NCBI GenBank assembly: GCA_018883305.1
Contig: VEQI01000218.1
Location: 1 to 6,037 of the forward strand
DNA: 6,037 nucleotides
From: Limnohabitans sp.
Lineage (GTDB): Bacteria; Pseudomonadota; Gammaproteobacteria; Burkholderiales; Burkholderiaceae_C
Direction of reading: 5' to 3'
The notes beneath the pieces are model-generated. The model had not been told where the DNA came from. It saw only the letters and a list, made by a program, of their open reading frames with translations, and searched no databases. Below, one piece after another: positions 1-5,492 of this stretch; position 1 is the stretch's first letter, and each line of letters begins with the position of its first letter. The position numbers and the translations under genes were made by a program.

Positions 1-333
1 GTGGTGGACCGACACGGGCAGCTGGTGGGAATAGTGACGCGGTCGGATTTTTTCAAACAGGAACGGCAGGCTGCCCCGGCTGCCGACGAGGCGCTGACCG
101 CTCCCCGCCTACTCCAACTGACGCAAGCGCCGGTGGGCGACATCATGACCCGCCGGGTGCGTGTGGTGCGCGAGGGCACTGCGCTGGTAGATCTGGTGCC
201 GATGTTCAGCCAATATGGCCACCACCATCTGCCCGTGGTGGATGCGCACAACCATCTGGTGGGCATCCTGACCGAGTCAGACATGGTGCGCGCCCTGTTC
301 AGCGCTGTGAAACCCGCTGAACAGGCCGCTTAG
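1..333 (+). CDS. CBS-domain protein, C-terminal part (gene starts before the window)
   Basis: The visible 110 residues are the end of a protein with a pair of CBS domains, which usually bind adenine nucleotides and regulate an attached domain. Residues 1-19 are only the last part of a first CBS repeat, with the motif GIVTRSD at 10-16. A complete second repeat spans about 45-103 and ends in GILTESD at 88-94. Both fit the G-h-h-T-x-x-D adenosyl-binding pattern. The GTG at position 1 lies inside the first repeat, so it is not a start and the gene is cut by the window edge. The frame closes with TAG followed at once by an in-frame TAA (331-336). By family knowledge, such C-terminal pairs occur in HPP-family membrane proteins and in stand-alone CBS proteins. 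The missing N-terminus would decide; HPP is my guess only. The gene converges on engB, 55 bases away. Confidence 0.85.
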   Translation: MVDRHGQLVGIVTRSDFFKQERQAAPAADEALTAPRLLQLTQAPVGDIMTRRVRVVREGTALVDLVPMFSQYGHHHLPVVDAHNHLVGILTESDMVRALFSAVKPAEQAA

Positions 334-381
334 TAAAGATCATTGCTCGACGCCCAGCTGACCTCGGGACAGGGCCAGGTA

Positions 382-399
382 ACGCGGCTCAGGCCGCGT
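382..399. terminator. GC-rich hairpin between convergent genes, possible weak bidirectional terminator
   Basis: A perfect 7-base inverted repeat (ACGCGGC at 382-388, GCCGCGT at 393-399) encloses a four-base loop. It lies where the CBS gene and engB converge and covers the last codons and stop of engB. Neither strand has a real U-tract after the stem, so it is not a canonical intrinsic terminator. It could pause RNA polymerase or protect 3' ends. The hairpin is seen directly; a termination role is inferred. Confidence 0.35.
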
Positions 400-1144
400 C
401 TGTGGGCGGGTGGGTCCAGTTCCACAACTGCAGGGCCAGCGTATCCACGCCCTGCTTCTTGAGGGCGGAAAACAACTGCACCGTGCCGCCGCCGGCTTGC
501 AACCGCGCGATGGACAAGGCCTTGGCGGCTTCCGTCTTGTTGAGCTTGTCGGCCTTGGTCAGCAGCAAGGTGAACTTCAGTCCCTCCTCCACGCGGGGGC
601 GGATGACCTCCAGCAGGGTTTCATCCAGTTCGGTCAGTCCGTGGCGTGGATCACACAGCAGCACGATGCCCACCAGGTTGGTTCGACTCACCAGATAGTT
701 AGCCATCACTTGCTGCCAGCGCAGCTTGTCCATTTTGGCGACCGCGGCGTAGCCGTAGCCAGGCAAATCCGCCAGCACGGTGTCCGTCTGGCCCTGCCGG
801 CCCAGTGCAAAGAGGTTGATGTGCTGCGTCCGCCCTGGTGTTTTGGAGGCAAAGGCCAGGCGTTTTTGTTGCGTCAGGACATTGATGCAGGTGGACTTGC
901 CCGCGTTGGATCGGCCGACAAAGGCAATTTCCGGCAGATCGTAGGTGGGCAGGTGATGCAGTTGGGCGGCCGTGGTGAGAAAGCGCGCGGTGTGCATCCA
1001 GCCCAGGGCCTGCTTGGCCGGATCGACCGCGGGAACGGGTGCATTGCCACGTGATGGTGCGCCATCAGCGGTGGAAGTCGTGACCGGGGTGTTGGCCTCG
1101 GAAGCAGGGGGCTGGCCAGTGGCCGGATCGGGGCGGGAGGGCAT
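389..1144 (-). CDS. engB: Ribosome biogenesis GTP-binding protein EngB (YihA/YsxC)
   Basis: EngB is a cytoplasmic GTPase of the TRAFAC class needed for assembly of the large ribosomal subunit; in many bacteria it is essential. The G motifs are all present in the 251 residues: P-loop GRSNAGKS at 77-84, the switch segment SKTPGRTQ at 100-107, DLPG at 126-129, TKAD at 196-199 and the SALK segment at 226-229. The family core is about 200 residues. This protein has an extra N-terminal stretch of about 45 residues rich in Pro, Ala and Thr with no visible domain. The ATG at 1144 is chosen because the only other in-frame ATG (Met50, at 997) lies inside the LGWMHTARFLTTA segment, which I recall as conserved in related species; Met50 is still possible. 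Neither start has a good Shine-Dalgarno sequence. The gene is divergent from the cytochrome c4 gene. Confidence 0.95.
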   Translation of the reverse strand: MPSRPDPATGQPPASEANTPVTTSTADGAPSRGNAPVPAVDPAKQALGWMHTARFLTTAAQLHHLPTYDLPEIAFVGRSNAGKSTCINVLTQQKRLAFASKTPGRTQHINLFALGRQGQTDTVLADLPGYGYAAVAKMDKLRWQQVMANYLVSRTNLVGIVLLCDPRHGLTELDETLLEVIRPRVEEGLKFTLLLTKADKLNKTEAAKALSIARLQAGGGTVQLFSALKKQGVDTLALQLWNWTHPPTDAA

Positions 1145-1190
1145 GAGGCAGGGGTTGTTGGGTTGGCGTCAGGGAGACCCCAGACCCATC

Positions 1191-1220
1191 ATTGTAGAAT
1201 CCCGGGGTTTTGCGCACCAA
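1191..1220 (-). promoter_or_regulatory. Putative engB promoter (-10 TACAAT, weak -35 TTGGTG)
   Basis: Read on the minus strand, TACAAT (plus positions 1191-1196) matches the sigma-70 -10 consensus at five of six bases. TTGGTG (1215-1220) lies 18 bases upstream and keeps the TTG of the -35 box. Transcription would start near 1184, giving an engB leader of about 40 bases. The -10 box overlaps the proposed one of the opposite promoter. Position and sequence fit well; activity is inferred. Confidence 0.45.
1195..1200 (+). promoter_or_regulatory. Putative -10 box (TAGAAT) for the cytochrome c4 gene
   Basis: TAGAAT matches the sigma-70 -10 consensus at five of six bases and lies 33 bases before the cytochrome ATG. 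The start would be near 1207, with a leader of about 27 bases. I see no -35 box at 16-18 bases and no TGn extension, so it would be weak or activator-dependent. It shares two bases with the engB -10 box on the other strand. Confidence 0.4.
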
Positions 1221-1233
1221 CCTATTCATTGCC

Positions 1234-1860
1234 ATGAAGCTGTTTGCCTCTTTGCTGATTGCCGCCTCCCTGGCCCTTCCTGCCCTGACCGTGCAGGCCA
1301 ATGCCCCTCAGGCGGCCGCCAAACCCGACCTCGCCAAAGGCGAAGCCAGCTTTGGCCCCGTGTGCGCCTCCTGCCACGGCGCTGATGGCAATTCCGGCTC
1401 GCCGGCCAACCCCAAGTTGGCCCAGCAGCACCCCGAATACCTGGTGAAGCAGTTGCAGGAGTTCAAGTCCGGCAAGCGTGCCAATGCCATCATGAGTGGC
1501 ATGGTGGCCAACCTGTCCGAACAAGACATGAAAAACATCGCTGCCTGGCTGGGCACCAAGCAAGCCAAGCCGGGTTTTGCCAAGGACAAGGAGCTGGTTT
1601 CTTTGGGTGAGCGCATTTACCGTGGTGGCATTGCAGAACGCAACATCGCGGCTTGCGCCGGCTGCCACAGCCCCAACGGTGCCGGCATCCCAGCGCAGTA
1701 CCCCCGTCTGTCAGGCCAACACGCCGACTACACCGCCTCGCAGCTGGTGGCCTTCCGTGATGGTGTCCGCAAGAACAGCCTGCAGATGACGCAAGTGGCT
1801 GCCAAGCTGAATGATCGCGAAATTCGCGCTGTGGCTGACTACATCGCCGGCCTGCGCTGA
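1234..1860 (+). CDS. Cytochrome c4, periplasmic dihaem cytochrome c
   Basis: The protein is a two-domain dihaem c-type cytochrome that carries electrons in the periplasm, in the family typically from the bc1 complex to terminal oxidases. Residues 1-22 form a Sec signal peptide (MK, a hydrophobic core, then a cut after VQA). Each half has one haem site, CASCH at 44-48 and CAGCH at 141-145. Likely Met axial ligands are Met87 or Met90 in the first half and Met185 in the second. The halves resemble each other, as expected from the duplication that gave rise to c4. The 208-residue length is normal for the family. The ATG at 1234 is chosen because it begins the signal peptide; a TTG 24 bases upstream would add residues ahead of it. 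No clear Shine-Dalgarno sequence precedes it. An intrinsic terminator follows, so the gene is probably monocistronic. Confidence 0.94.
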   Translation: MKLFASLLIAASLALPALTVQANAPQAAAKPDLAKGEASFGPVCASCHGADGNSGSPANPKLAQQHPEYLVKQLQEFKSGKRANAIMSGMVANLSEQDMKNIAAWLGTKQAKPGFAKDKELVSLGERIYRGGIAERNIAACAGCHSPNGAGIPAQYPRLSGQHADYTASQLVAFRDGVRKNSLQMTQVAAKLNDREIRAVADYIAGLR

Positions 1861-1881
1861 TTCCCGCACCGCGTTTCCCTC

Positions 1882-1913
1882 AAAACACCCGGCTGGCCCG
1901 GGTGTTTTGTTTT
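1882..1913 (+). terminator. Intrinsic terminator after the cytochrome c4 gene
   Basis: A perfect 11-base inverted repeat (AAAACACCCGG at 1882-1892, CCGGGTGTTTT at 1898-1908) with a five-base loop (CTGGC) is followed by GTTTT. It begins 22 bases after the cytochrome stop codon. The stem's own A and T ends plus the following T run give the U-rich tail of a rho-independent terminator. It separates the cytochrome gene from msrP. On the minus strand the T run is shorter and no gene ends there. Confidence 0.92.
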
Positions 1914-1967
1914 ATGGCGACGCTTCAAAGCAGGGTTGCGCTCACAATGCACAGCGCACTTCCCTAC

Positions 1968-1971
1968 GGAG
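1968..1971 (+). promoter_or_regulatory. Shine-Dalgarno sequence of msrP (GGAG)
   Basis: GGAG lies five bases before the ATG at 1977. It is the only clear ribosome binding site in the window, and it decides the start against several in-frame ATGs further upstream, the first of which lie next to the terminator. Confidence 0.7.
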
Positions 1972-1976
1972 CCCAC

Positions 1977-2975
1977 ATGATTCTTCGAACCCATGACGAC
2001 GGTCGGCAACATCCCATCGCCAGCGAGATCACGCCGCGTGAGGTCTACCAGGGGCGACGGCAACTGTTGCAGACCCTGGCTGGGGGCGTGGCTGGCGTGG
2101 CGTTGGCCACCTGGGCTGCGCGCGACGCACGTGCCCAGATGGTGACACCGCCTAAAAAGCTCGCCCCCTTGCCGGGCGTCAAATCCCATGTCAGCGGTGC
2201 TGCGGTGATGGAAAAAATCACCAGTTACGAAGACGCCAGCACCTACAACAATTTCTACGAATTTGGCACCGACAAAGCTGATCCGGCACGCAACGCCCAC
2301 ACGCTCAAAACCAGTCCTTGGAGCGTGGAAATCGAGGGGCATGTCAAAAAACCCGGCCGCTGGGCGCTGGAAGACCTGCTCAAGCTGAGCCCCATGGAAG
2401 AACGCATCTACCGCATGCGTTGCGTGGAGGGCTGGTCGATGGTGATCCCCTGGGTGGGCTATTCCTTGTCCGAGTTGATCCGGCGTGTTGAACCGCTGGG
2501 CCATGCCAAGTTCGTGGAGTTTGTCTCCCTGGCAGATCCCAAGGTCATGCCGTACGTGCGTTCCCCTGTGTTGGACTGGCCCTATGTGGAAGGTTTGCGC
2601 ATGGATAAGGCCATGCATCCGCTCACGTTGTTGACCTTTGGCATGTATGGCGAAGTGCTGCCCAACCAGAACGGCGCTCCGCTGAGACTGGTGGTGCCCT
2701 GGAAGTACGGTTTCAAGAACGCCAAGAGCCTGGTCAAAATCCGCTTCACCGACAAGCAGCCCGCCACCGCCTGGAACAAGGCGGCGGCTAACGAATACGG
2801 GTTCTACTCCAACGTGAACCCGCTGGTCGATCACCCACGCTGGAGTCAGGCCACCGAGCGACGCCTGGGCGAGGATGGCCTGCTCAGCAAGAAGCGCAAG
2901 ACCCTCATGTTCAACGGCTACGAGGCCCAGGTGGGTCAGCTGTACGCCGGCATGGACCTGCGCAAGAACTACTGA
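1977..2975 (+). CDS. msrP: MsrP, periplasmic methionine sulfoxide reductase catalytic subunit (YedY)
   Basis: MsrP is a molybdopterin enzyme of the sulfite-oxidase fold that reduces methionine sulfoxide in periplasmic proteins, using electrons from its membrane partner MsrQ. The protein has 332 residues (E. coli 334). It begins with a twin-arginine signal: Arg27-Arg28 in GRRQLLQ, a hydrophobic stretch at about 31-48, and a probable cut after ARA at 51-53. The Tat motif lacks the usual Phe after the arginines. The N-terminal segment HDDGRQHPIASEITP before the twin arginines is typical of beta-proteobacterial members. Cys149 in RMRCVEGWSM is the expected molybdenum ligand, and the rest of the Mo-cofactor domain is complete (for example NQNGAPLRLVVPWKYGFK at about 230-247). 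The ATG at 1977 is chosen from the GGAG site and the conserved N-terminus. The export signal implies cofactor insertion in the cytoplasm before Tat transport. Confidence 0.96.
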   Translation: MILRTHDDGRQHPIASEITPREVYQGRRQLLQTLAGGVAGVALATWAARDARAQMVTPPKKLAPLPGVKSHVSGAAVMEKITSYEDASTYNNFYEFGTDKADPARNAHTLKTSPWSVEIEGHVKKPGRWALEDLLKLSPMEERIYRMRCVEGWSMVIPWVGYSLSELIRRVEPLGHAKFVEFVSLADPKVMPYVRSPVLDWPYVEGLRMDKAMHPLTLLTFGMYGEVLPNQNGAPLRLVVPWKYGFKNAKSLVKIRFTDKQPATAWNKAAANEYGFYSNVNPLVDHPRWSQATERRLGEDGLLSKKRKTLMFNGYEAQVGQLYAGMDLRKNY

Positions 2976-2982
2976 CACCATC

Positions 2983-3585
2983 ATGGCCGGTGCCTGGTTG
3001 TTGCATCGCGCGGTACAACCGCTGGTGGTGGTGCTGTGCAGCCTGCCGGCCTGGCAGTTGTTGTTCAAGGCGGTGCTGGATCAACTGGGCCCCAATCCCG
3101 CTGAAGCGCTGATACGCGGCACTGGCGACTGGACCTTGCGCTGGTTGTGTGTGGTGCTGGCGGTGACACCGGTGCGCATTCTGTTCAAGTTGCCGGCGCT
3201 GGCGCGCTTGCGTCGCACCTTGGGGCTGACGGTGTTTGTTTACGCGTGCCTGCACCTGCTGTGCTATGCCTGGCTGGACATGGGCCTGGAATGGAGCGAT
3301 ATCGCTCACGATATCGCCAAACGGCCATTCATCCTGGTGGGGTTCGTGTCGTGGCTGGTGCTGTTGGTGCTGGCGGCCACGTCTTCACATGCGGCCGTGC
3401 GCTGGCTGGGCGGACGGCGCTGGCAGTGGTTGCACCGCGCGGTGTATCTGGTGGCCCCGTTGGCCATCCTGCACTTCTACTGGATGCGCGCGGGCAAGCA
3501 GAACTTCACGGACGTGTTCATGTACGCCCTCATCCTGGTCTTGTTGCTGGGCTGGCGCTTGCGGCGCAAGATACGCGGGTATTGA
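2983..3585 (+). CDS. msrQ: MsrQ, haem-binding membrane subunit of the MsrPQ system (YedZ)
   Basis: MsrQ is an inner-membrane b-type haem protein of the ferric-reductase-like family that passes electrons to periplasmic MsrP. The 200 residues hold about six hydrophobic segments (roughly 11-31, 51-68, 79-98, 115-133, 150-166 and 177-191) and end in a basic tail, RLRRKIRGY. His91, His151 and His164 stand at the positions I recall as haem ligands in the E. coli protein, with matching numbers. The segment WQWLHRAVYL at 147-156 is a family hallmark. The ATG at 2983 begins seven bases after the msrP stop and has no Shine-Dalgarno sequence, so translation is probably coupled to msrP in one operon. Upstream starts in this frame would run inside msrP and add a non-membrane Arg/Cys-rich stretch, so they are rejected. 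Confidence 0.95.
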   Translation: MAGAWLLHRAVQPLVVVLCSLPAWQLLFKAVLDQLGPNPAEALIRGTGDWTLRWLCVVLAVTPVRILFKLPALARLRRTLGLTVFVYACLHLLCYAWLDMGLEWSDIAHDIAKRPFILVGFVSWLVLLVLAATSSHAAVRWLGGRRWQWLHRAVYLVAPLAILHFYWMRAGKQNFTDVFMYALILVLLLGWRLRRKIRGY

Positions 3586-3608
3586 GGGCTGAGTTCAGAG
3601 ACCAGCCT
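3586..3608. other. Weak hairpin after msrQ, no clear terminator
   Basis: GGGCTG (3586-3591) can pair with CAGCCT (3603-3608, including one G-U pair), with a further three pairs inside after a bulged A. It sits directly after the msrQ stop, in the 39-base gap to the lysA stop. No T run follows on either strand, so if it ends transcripts it does so inefficiently or with Rho. The pairing is seen; a role is a guess. Confidence 0.2.
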
Positions 3609-3624
3609 AAGTGAAGGTGCGGGG

Positions 3625-4914
3625 TCAGACCGGGAGCAGGCGCTCTTGCCGCATCTGGTCGGCCGTGTTCTCGCGCTGACGGATCACATGGGCGTGTGTG
3701 CCATCCACCAGAATTTCAGCAGGCCGGCCACGGGTGTTGTAGTTGCTGGACATGCTCATGCAATAGGCGCCAGTGGAGAGCACCGCCAGCAAGTCGCCAG
3801 GCTGTGCGTGCAAGCGGCGGTCACGGCCCAACCAGTCACCGCTTTCACACACCGGTCCCACCACGTCGTACACCAGGGGTGCAGCGCTGTCAGATCGGGG
3901 CGCCGTGAGTTCCACAATCTCGTGGTAAGCCTCATACATGGCGGGGCGCGGTAGGTCATTCATGGCCGCGTCAACGATGCAGAAATTTTTCTGTTCGCCG
4001 GGCTTGAGGTACTGCACCTCGGTCAGGCAGACGCCGGCGTTGCCCACCAGCGAACGTCCGGGTTCCAGCATGAGGGGGCGATGTCCATGGCCGCGTTCGT
4101 CCAGACGGTGCAGCAAACGGGCCCACAGTGCATCGGCGGCGGGGGGCGTGTCGCCCTGGTAGTTGATGCCCAGGCCACCGCCGAAATCAATGTGCTGCAG
4201 CGCAATGCCGGCTTTCTCGATGGCTTCCACCAGATCCAGCACACGGTCCAGTGCATCCAGATACGGCCCCATGCTGGTGATTTGCGAACCGATGTGGCAA
4301 TCGATGCCCACCACCTTCAAACCGGCCAGGCCGGCCGCACGCTGATAGACCGCCACCGCACGCTCGTGCGCAATGCCGAATTTGTTGCCCTTCAGACCGG
4401 TGGAGATGTAGGGGTGGGTCTGGGCGTCCACATTGGGGTTCACGCGCAGGCTCACGGGGGCACGCACGCCCACCTCGCGCGCCACGGCATCCAGCACGTC
4501 CAACTCGGCTTCGCTTTCCACGTTGAAGCACTCAATGCCGATCTGCAAGGCGCGGCGCATCTCGGCGCGGGTCTTGCCCACGCCAGAAAAAATCACCTTG
4601 GCCGGATCACCCCCGGCGGCGATCACCCGTTCCAGCTCGCCCCCTGACACAATGTCAAAACCGCATCCGGCCTGTGCAAACACCTGCAGCACCGCCAGCG
4701 AGCTGTTGGCTTTCATGGCGTAGTGGACATGCGCTTGCCGCCCGGCCAGGCCGCGCTGATACGCTGCCAGCGCCGCCAGCATGGCTGCCTTGGAATACAC
4801 AAACAGGGGCGTGCCATGTTGTCGAGCCAACTCGGACAAGCGCACCTCCTCAAGGAAAAGCTCGCCCTCACGGTAGGCCAAAAACGGAGCGCCGGGCAGG
4901 AGGGACTGGGTCAT
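3625..4914 (-). CDS. lysA: Diaminopimelate decarboxylase
   Basis: LysA is a PLP enzyme that converts meso-diaminopimelate to L-lysine and CO2, the last step of lysine synthesis in the cytoplasm. The 429 residues match the family's length. The alanine-racemase-like barrel carries the PLP lysine Lys68 in YAMKAN. HIGSQ (207-211) and the glycine loop DFGGGLG (243-249) bind the cofactor phosphate, and EPGR is at 284-287. The C-terminal beta domain has the active-site Cys356 in CESGD (356-360), Tyr384 in TGAYCMSMSSNYN, and RGRP just after. The ATG at 4914 fits the family N-terminus, and its A, T and G overlap the lptM stop as ATGA; the open frame runs 99 codons further upstream but that part is not LysA-like. 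No Shine-Dalgarno sequence is seen, so translation probably depends on lptM. The lptM-lysA order is common in proteobacteria. Confidence 0.97.
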   Translation of the reverse strand: MTQSLLPGAPFLAYREGELFLEEVRLSELARQHGTPLFVYSKAAMLAALAAYQRGLAGRQAHVHYAMKANSSLAVLQVFAQAGCGFDIVSGGELERVIAAGGDPAKVIFSGVGKTRAEMRRALQIGIECFNVESEAELDVLDAVAREVGVRAPVSLRVNPNVDAQTHPYISTGLKGNKFGIAHERAVAVYQRAAGLAGLKVVGIDCHIGSQITSMGPYLDALDRVLDLVEAIEKAGIALQHIDFGGGLGINYQGDTPPAADALWARLLHRLDERGHGHRPLMLEPGRSLVGNAGVCLTEVQYLKPGEQKNFCIVDAAMNDLPRPAMYEAYHEIVELTAPRSDSAAPLVYDVVGPVCESGDWLGRDRRLHAQPGDLLAVLSTGAYCMSMSSNYNTRGRPAEILVDGTHAHVIRQRENTADQMRQERLLPV

Positions 4915-5093
4915 GGGGATTCTGTGGACTTGCGCGAGGGCAGCGAGGGCGTGAGGATTTGAGGCAGGCTGGCGCGGTCCTGGGCAGCGGGTTCGGTGGG
5001 CAGATACAGCGCACCGCGCTGTCCACAGGCCACCAAACCCGAGGCCATGCTGCCCGCAAGGGCAAGGGCCGTGACTAGAATGCGCGCGATCAT
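4911..5093 (-). CDS. lptM: LptM-type small outer-membrane lipoprotein (YifL family)
   Basis: This 60-residue protein has a lipoprotein signal peptide: MIARI, a hydrophobic core, and the lipobox LVAC with Cys23 as the lipidated residue. Right after it comes CGQRGALYLP (23-32), the family signature (CGLKGPLYLP-like in E. coli YifL). The rest is a short, Pro- and Ser-rich, probably disordered tail. In E. coli the family member LptM binds the LptDE LPS translocon in the outer membrane and aids its oxidative maturation; that role here is inferred from family. The ATG at 5093 is chosen because it starts the signal peptide; upstream codons in the same frame run through the gap and cyaY antisense. 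It overlaps lysA by four bases and diverges from cyaY. No Shine-Dalgarno sequence is present, and the -10 box lies very close to the ATG. Confidence 0.92.
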   Translation of the reverse strand: MIARILVTALALAGSMASGLVACGQRGALYLPTEPAAQDRASLPQILTPSLPSRKSTESP

Positions 5094-5099
5094 CTGGAA

Positions 5100-5105
5100 A
5101 TTGTA
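5100..5105 (-). promoter_or_regulatory. Putative -10 box (TACAAT) of the lptM-lysA operon
   Basis: On the minus strand TACAAT matches the -10 consensus at five of six bases and lies only six bases before the lptM ATG. A start at the usual distance would fall at or within a few bases of that ATG, giving a leaderless message. The best -35 candidate, TTCAGG, is 19 bases upstream and weak. The box is seen; its use is inferred. Confidence 0.4.
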
Positions 5106-5162
5106 TCCAGCCCCTTGTCTCACTCCTGAATCTCGGCGCACGACACGTGCCCGCCACAACGC

Positions 5163-5492
5163 ATGACCGATCTTGAATTCCTGGACCGCGCGGAAGCCCT
5201 GCTGCGTGCACTTGAACAGCAATGCGATCGCATCAACGATGACACAGAGGCTGACATCGACAACCAGCGCGTGGGCGGCATGATCACACTGACGTTTGCC
5301 AACCGCAGCCAGATCATCGTGAATCTGCAAAAGCCTTTGCAGGAAGTGTGGCTGGCCGCCCGATCCGGCGGCTACCACTACCGTTTTGATGGCCAGCAGT
5401 GGATGGATACCAAGGGGCAGGGGGAATTCTGGGCGCAACTCAGTCGCGATGTCAGTGCCCAGGCCGGCTTGCCGCTGGACCTCAGTTCTTGA
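5163..5492 (+). CDS. cyaY: Iron-sulfur cluster assembly protein CyaY (bacterial frataxin)
   Basis: CyaY is a small cytoplasmic iron-binding protein that works with the cysteine desulfurase IscS to tune iron-sulfur cluster assembly. The 109 residues (E. coli 106) show the frataxin fold order. A first helix at about 3-23 and the turn after it are rich in acidic residues (Asp3, Glu5, Asp8, Glu11, Glu18, Asp22, Asp26, Asp27, Glu29, Asp31, Asp33), which form the iron-binding ridge in the family. The sheet includes GGMITLTFANRSQIIVN at 38-54, and the signature VWLAARSGGYHYRFDGQQW is at 62-80. The ATG at 5163 matches the family start; no Shine-Dalgarno sequence and no convincing promoter are visible in the 69 bases shared with divergent lptM. 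The 3' end overlaps that of the PBP1A gene by 11 bases. No other Fe-S assembly genes are in the window. Confidence 0.96.
   Translation: MTDLEFLDRAEALLRALEQQCDRINDDTEADIDNQRVGGMITLTFANRSQIIVNLQKPLQEVWLAARSGGYHYRFDGQQWMDTKGQGEFWAQLSRDVSAQAGLPLDLSS

Noticed and set aside
410..1054. A 214-codon plus-strand open frame across engB
   Set aside because: It is antisense to EngB, whose five GTPase motifs are intact, and its product resembles no family I know. It would also read through the engB end hairpin.
1943..1948. CACAAT as the -10 box of msrP
   Set aside because: It matches only four or five consensus bases, with no -35 partner at 16-18 bases. The msrPQ promoter probably lies in this gap, but I cannot place it.
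1839..3068. A 409-codon open frame on the minus strand covering msrP
   Set aside because: It lies exactly antisense to the well-supported msrP gene, has a composition biased to His, Gln and Gly, shows no recognisable domain, and has no ribosome site. It is what a GC-rich gene produces on its opposite strand.
4321..4340. Inverted CCGGCC-type repeats inside lysA
   Set aside because: Short GC-rich inverted repeats arise often from Ala and Gly codons in such a genome, and the reading frame fully explains them.
4081..4647. A 188-codon plus-strand open frame inside lysA
   Set aside because: It is the His/Gln-rich antisense shadow of the LysA barrel, without domain or start signals.
5076..5081. 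TAGAAT on the plus strand as a cyaY promoter
   Set aside because: It sits inside the lptM signal-peptide codons, has no -35 box at the right distance, and would give a leader of about 75 bases. Chance is a sufficient explanation.
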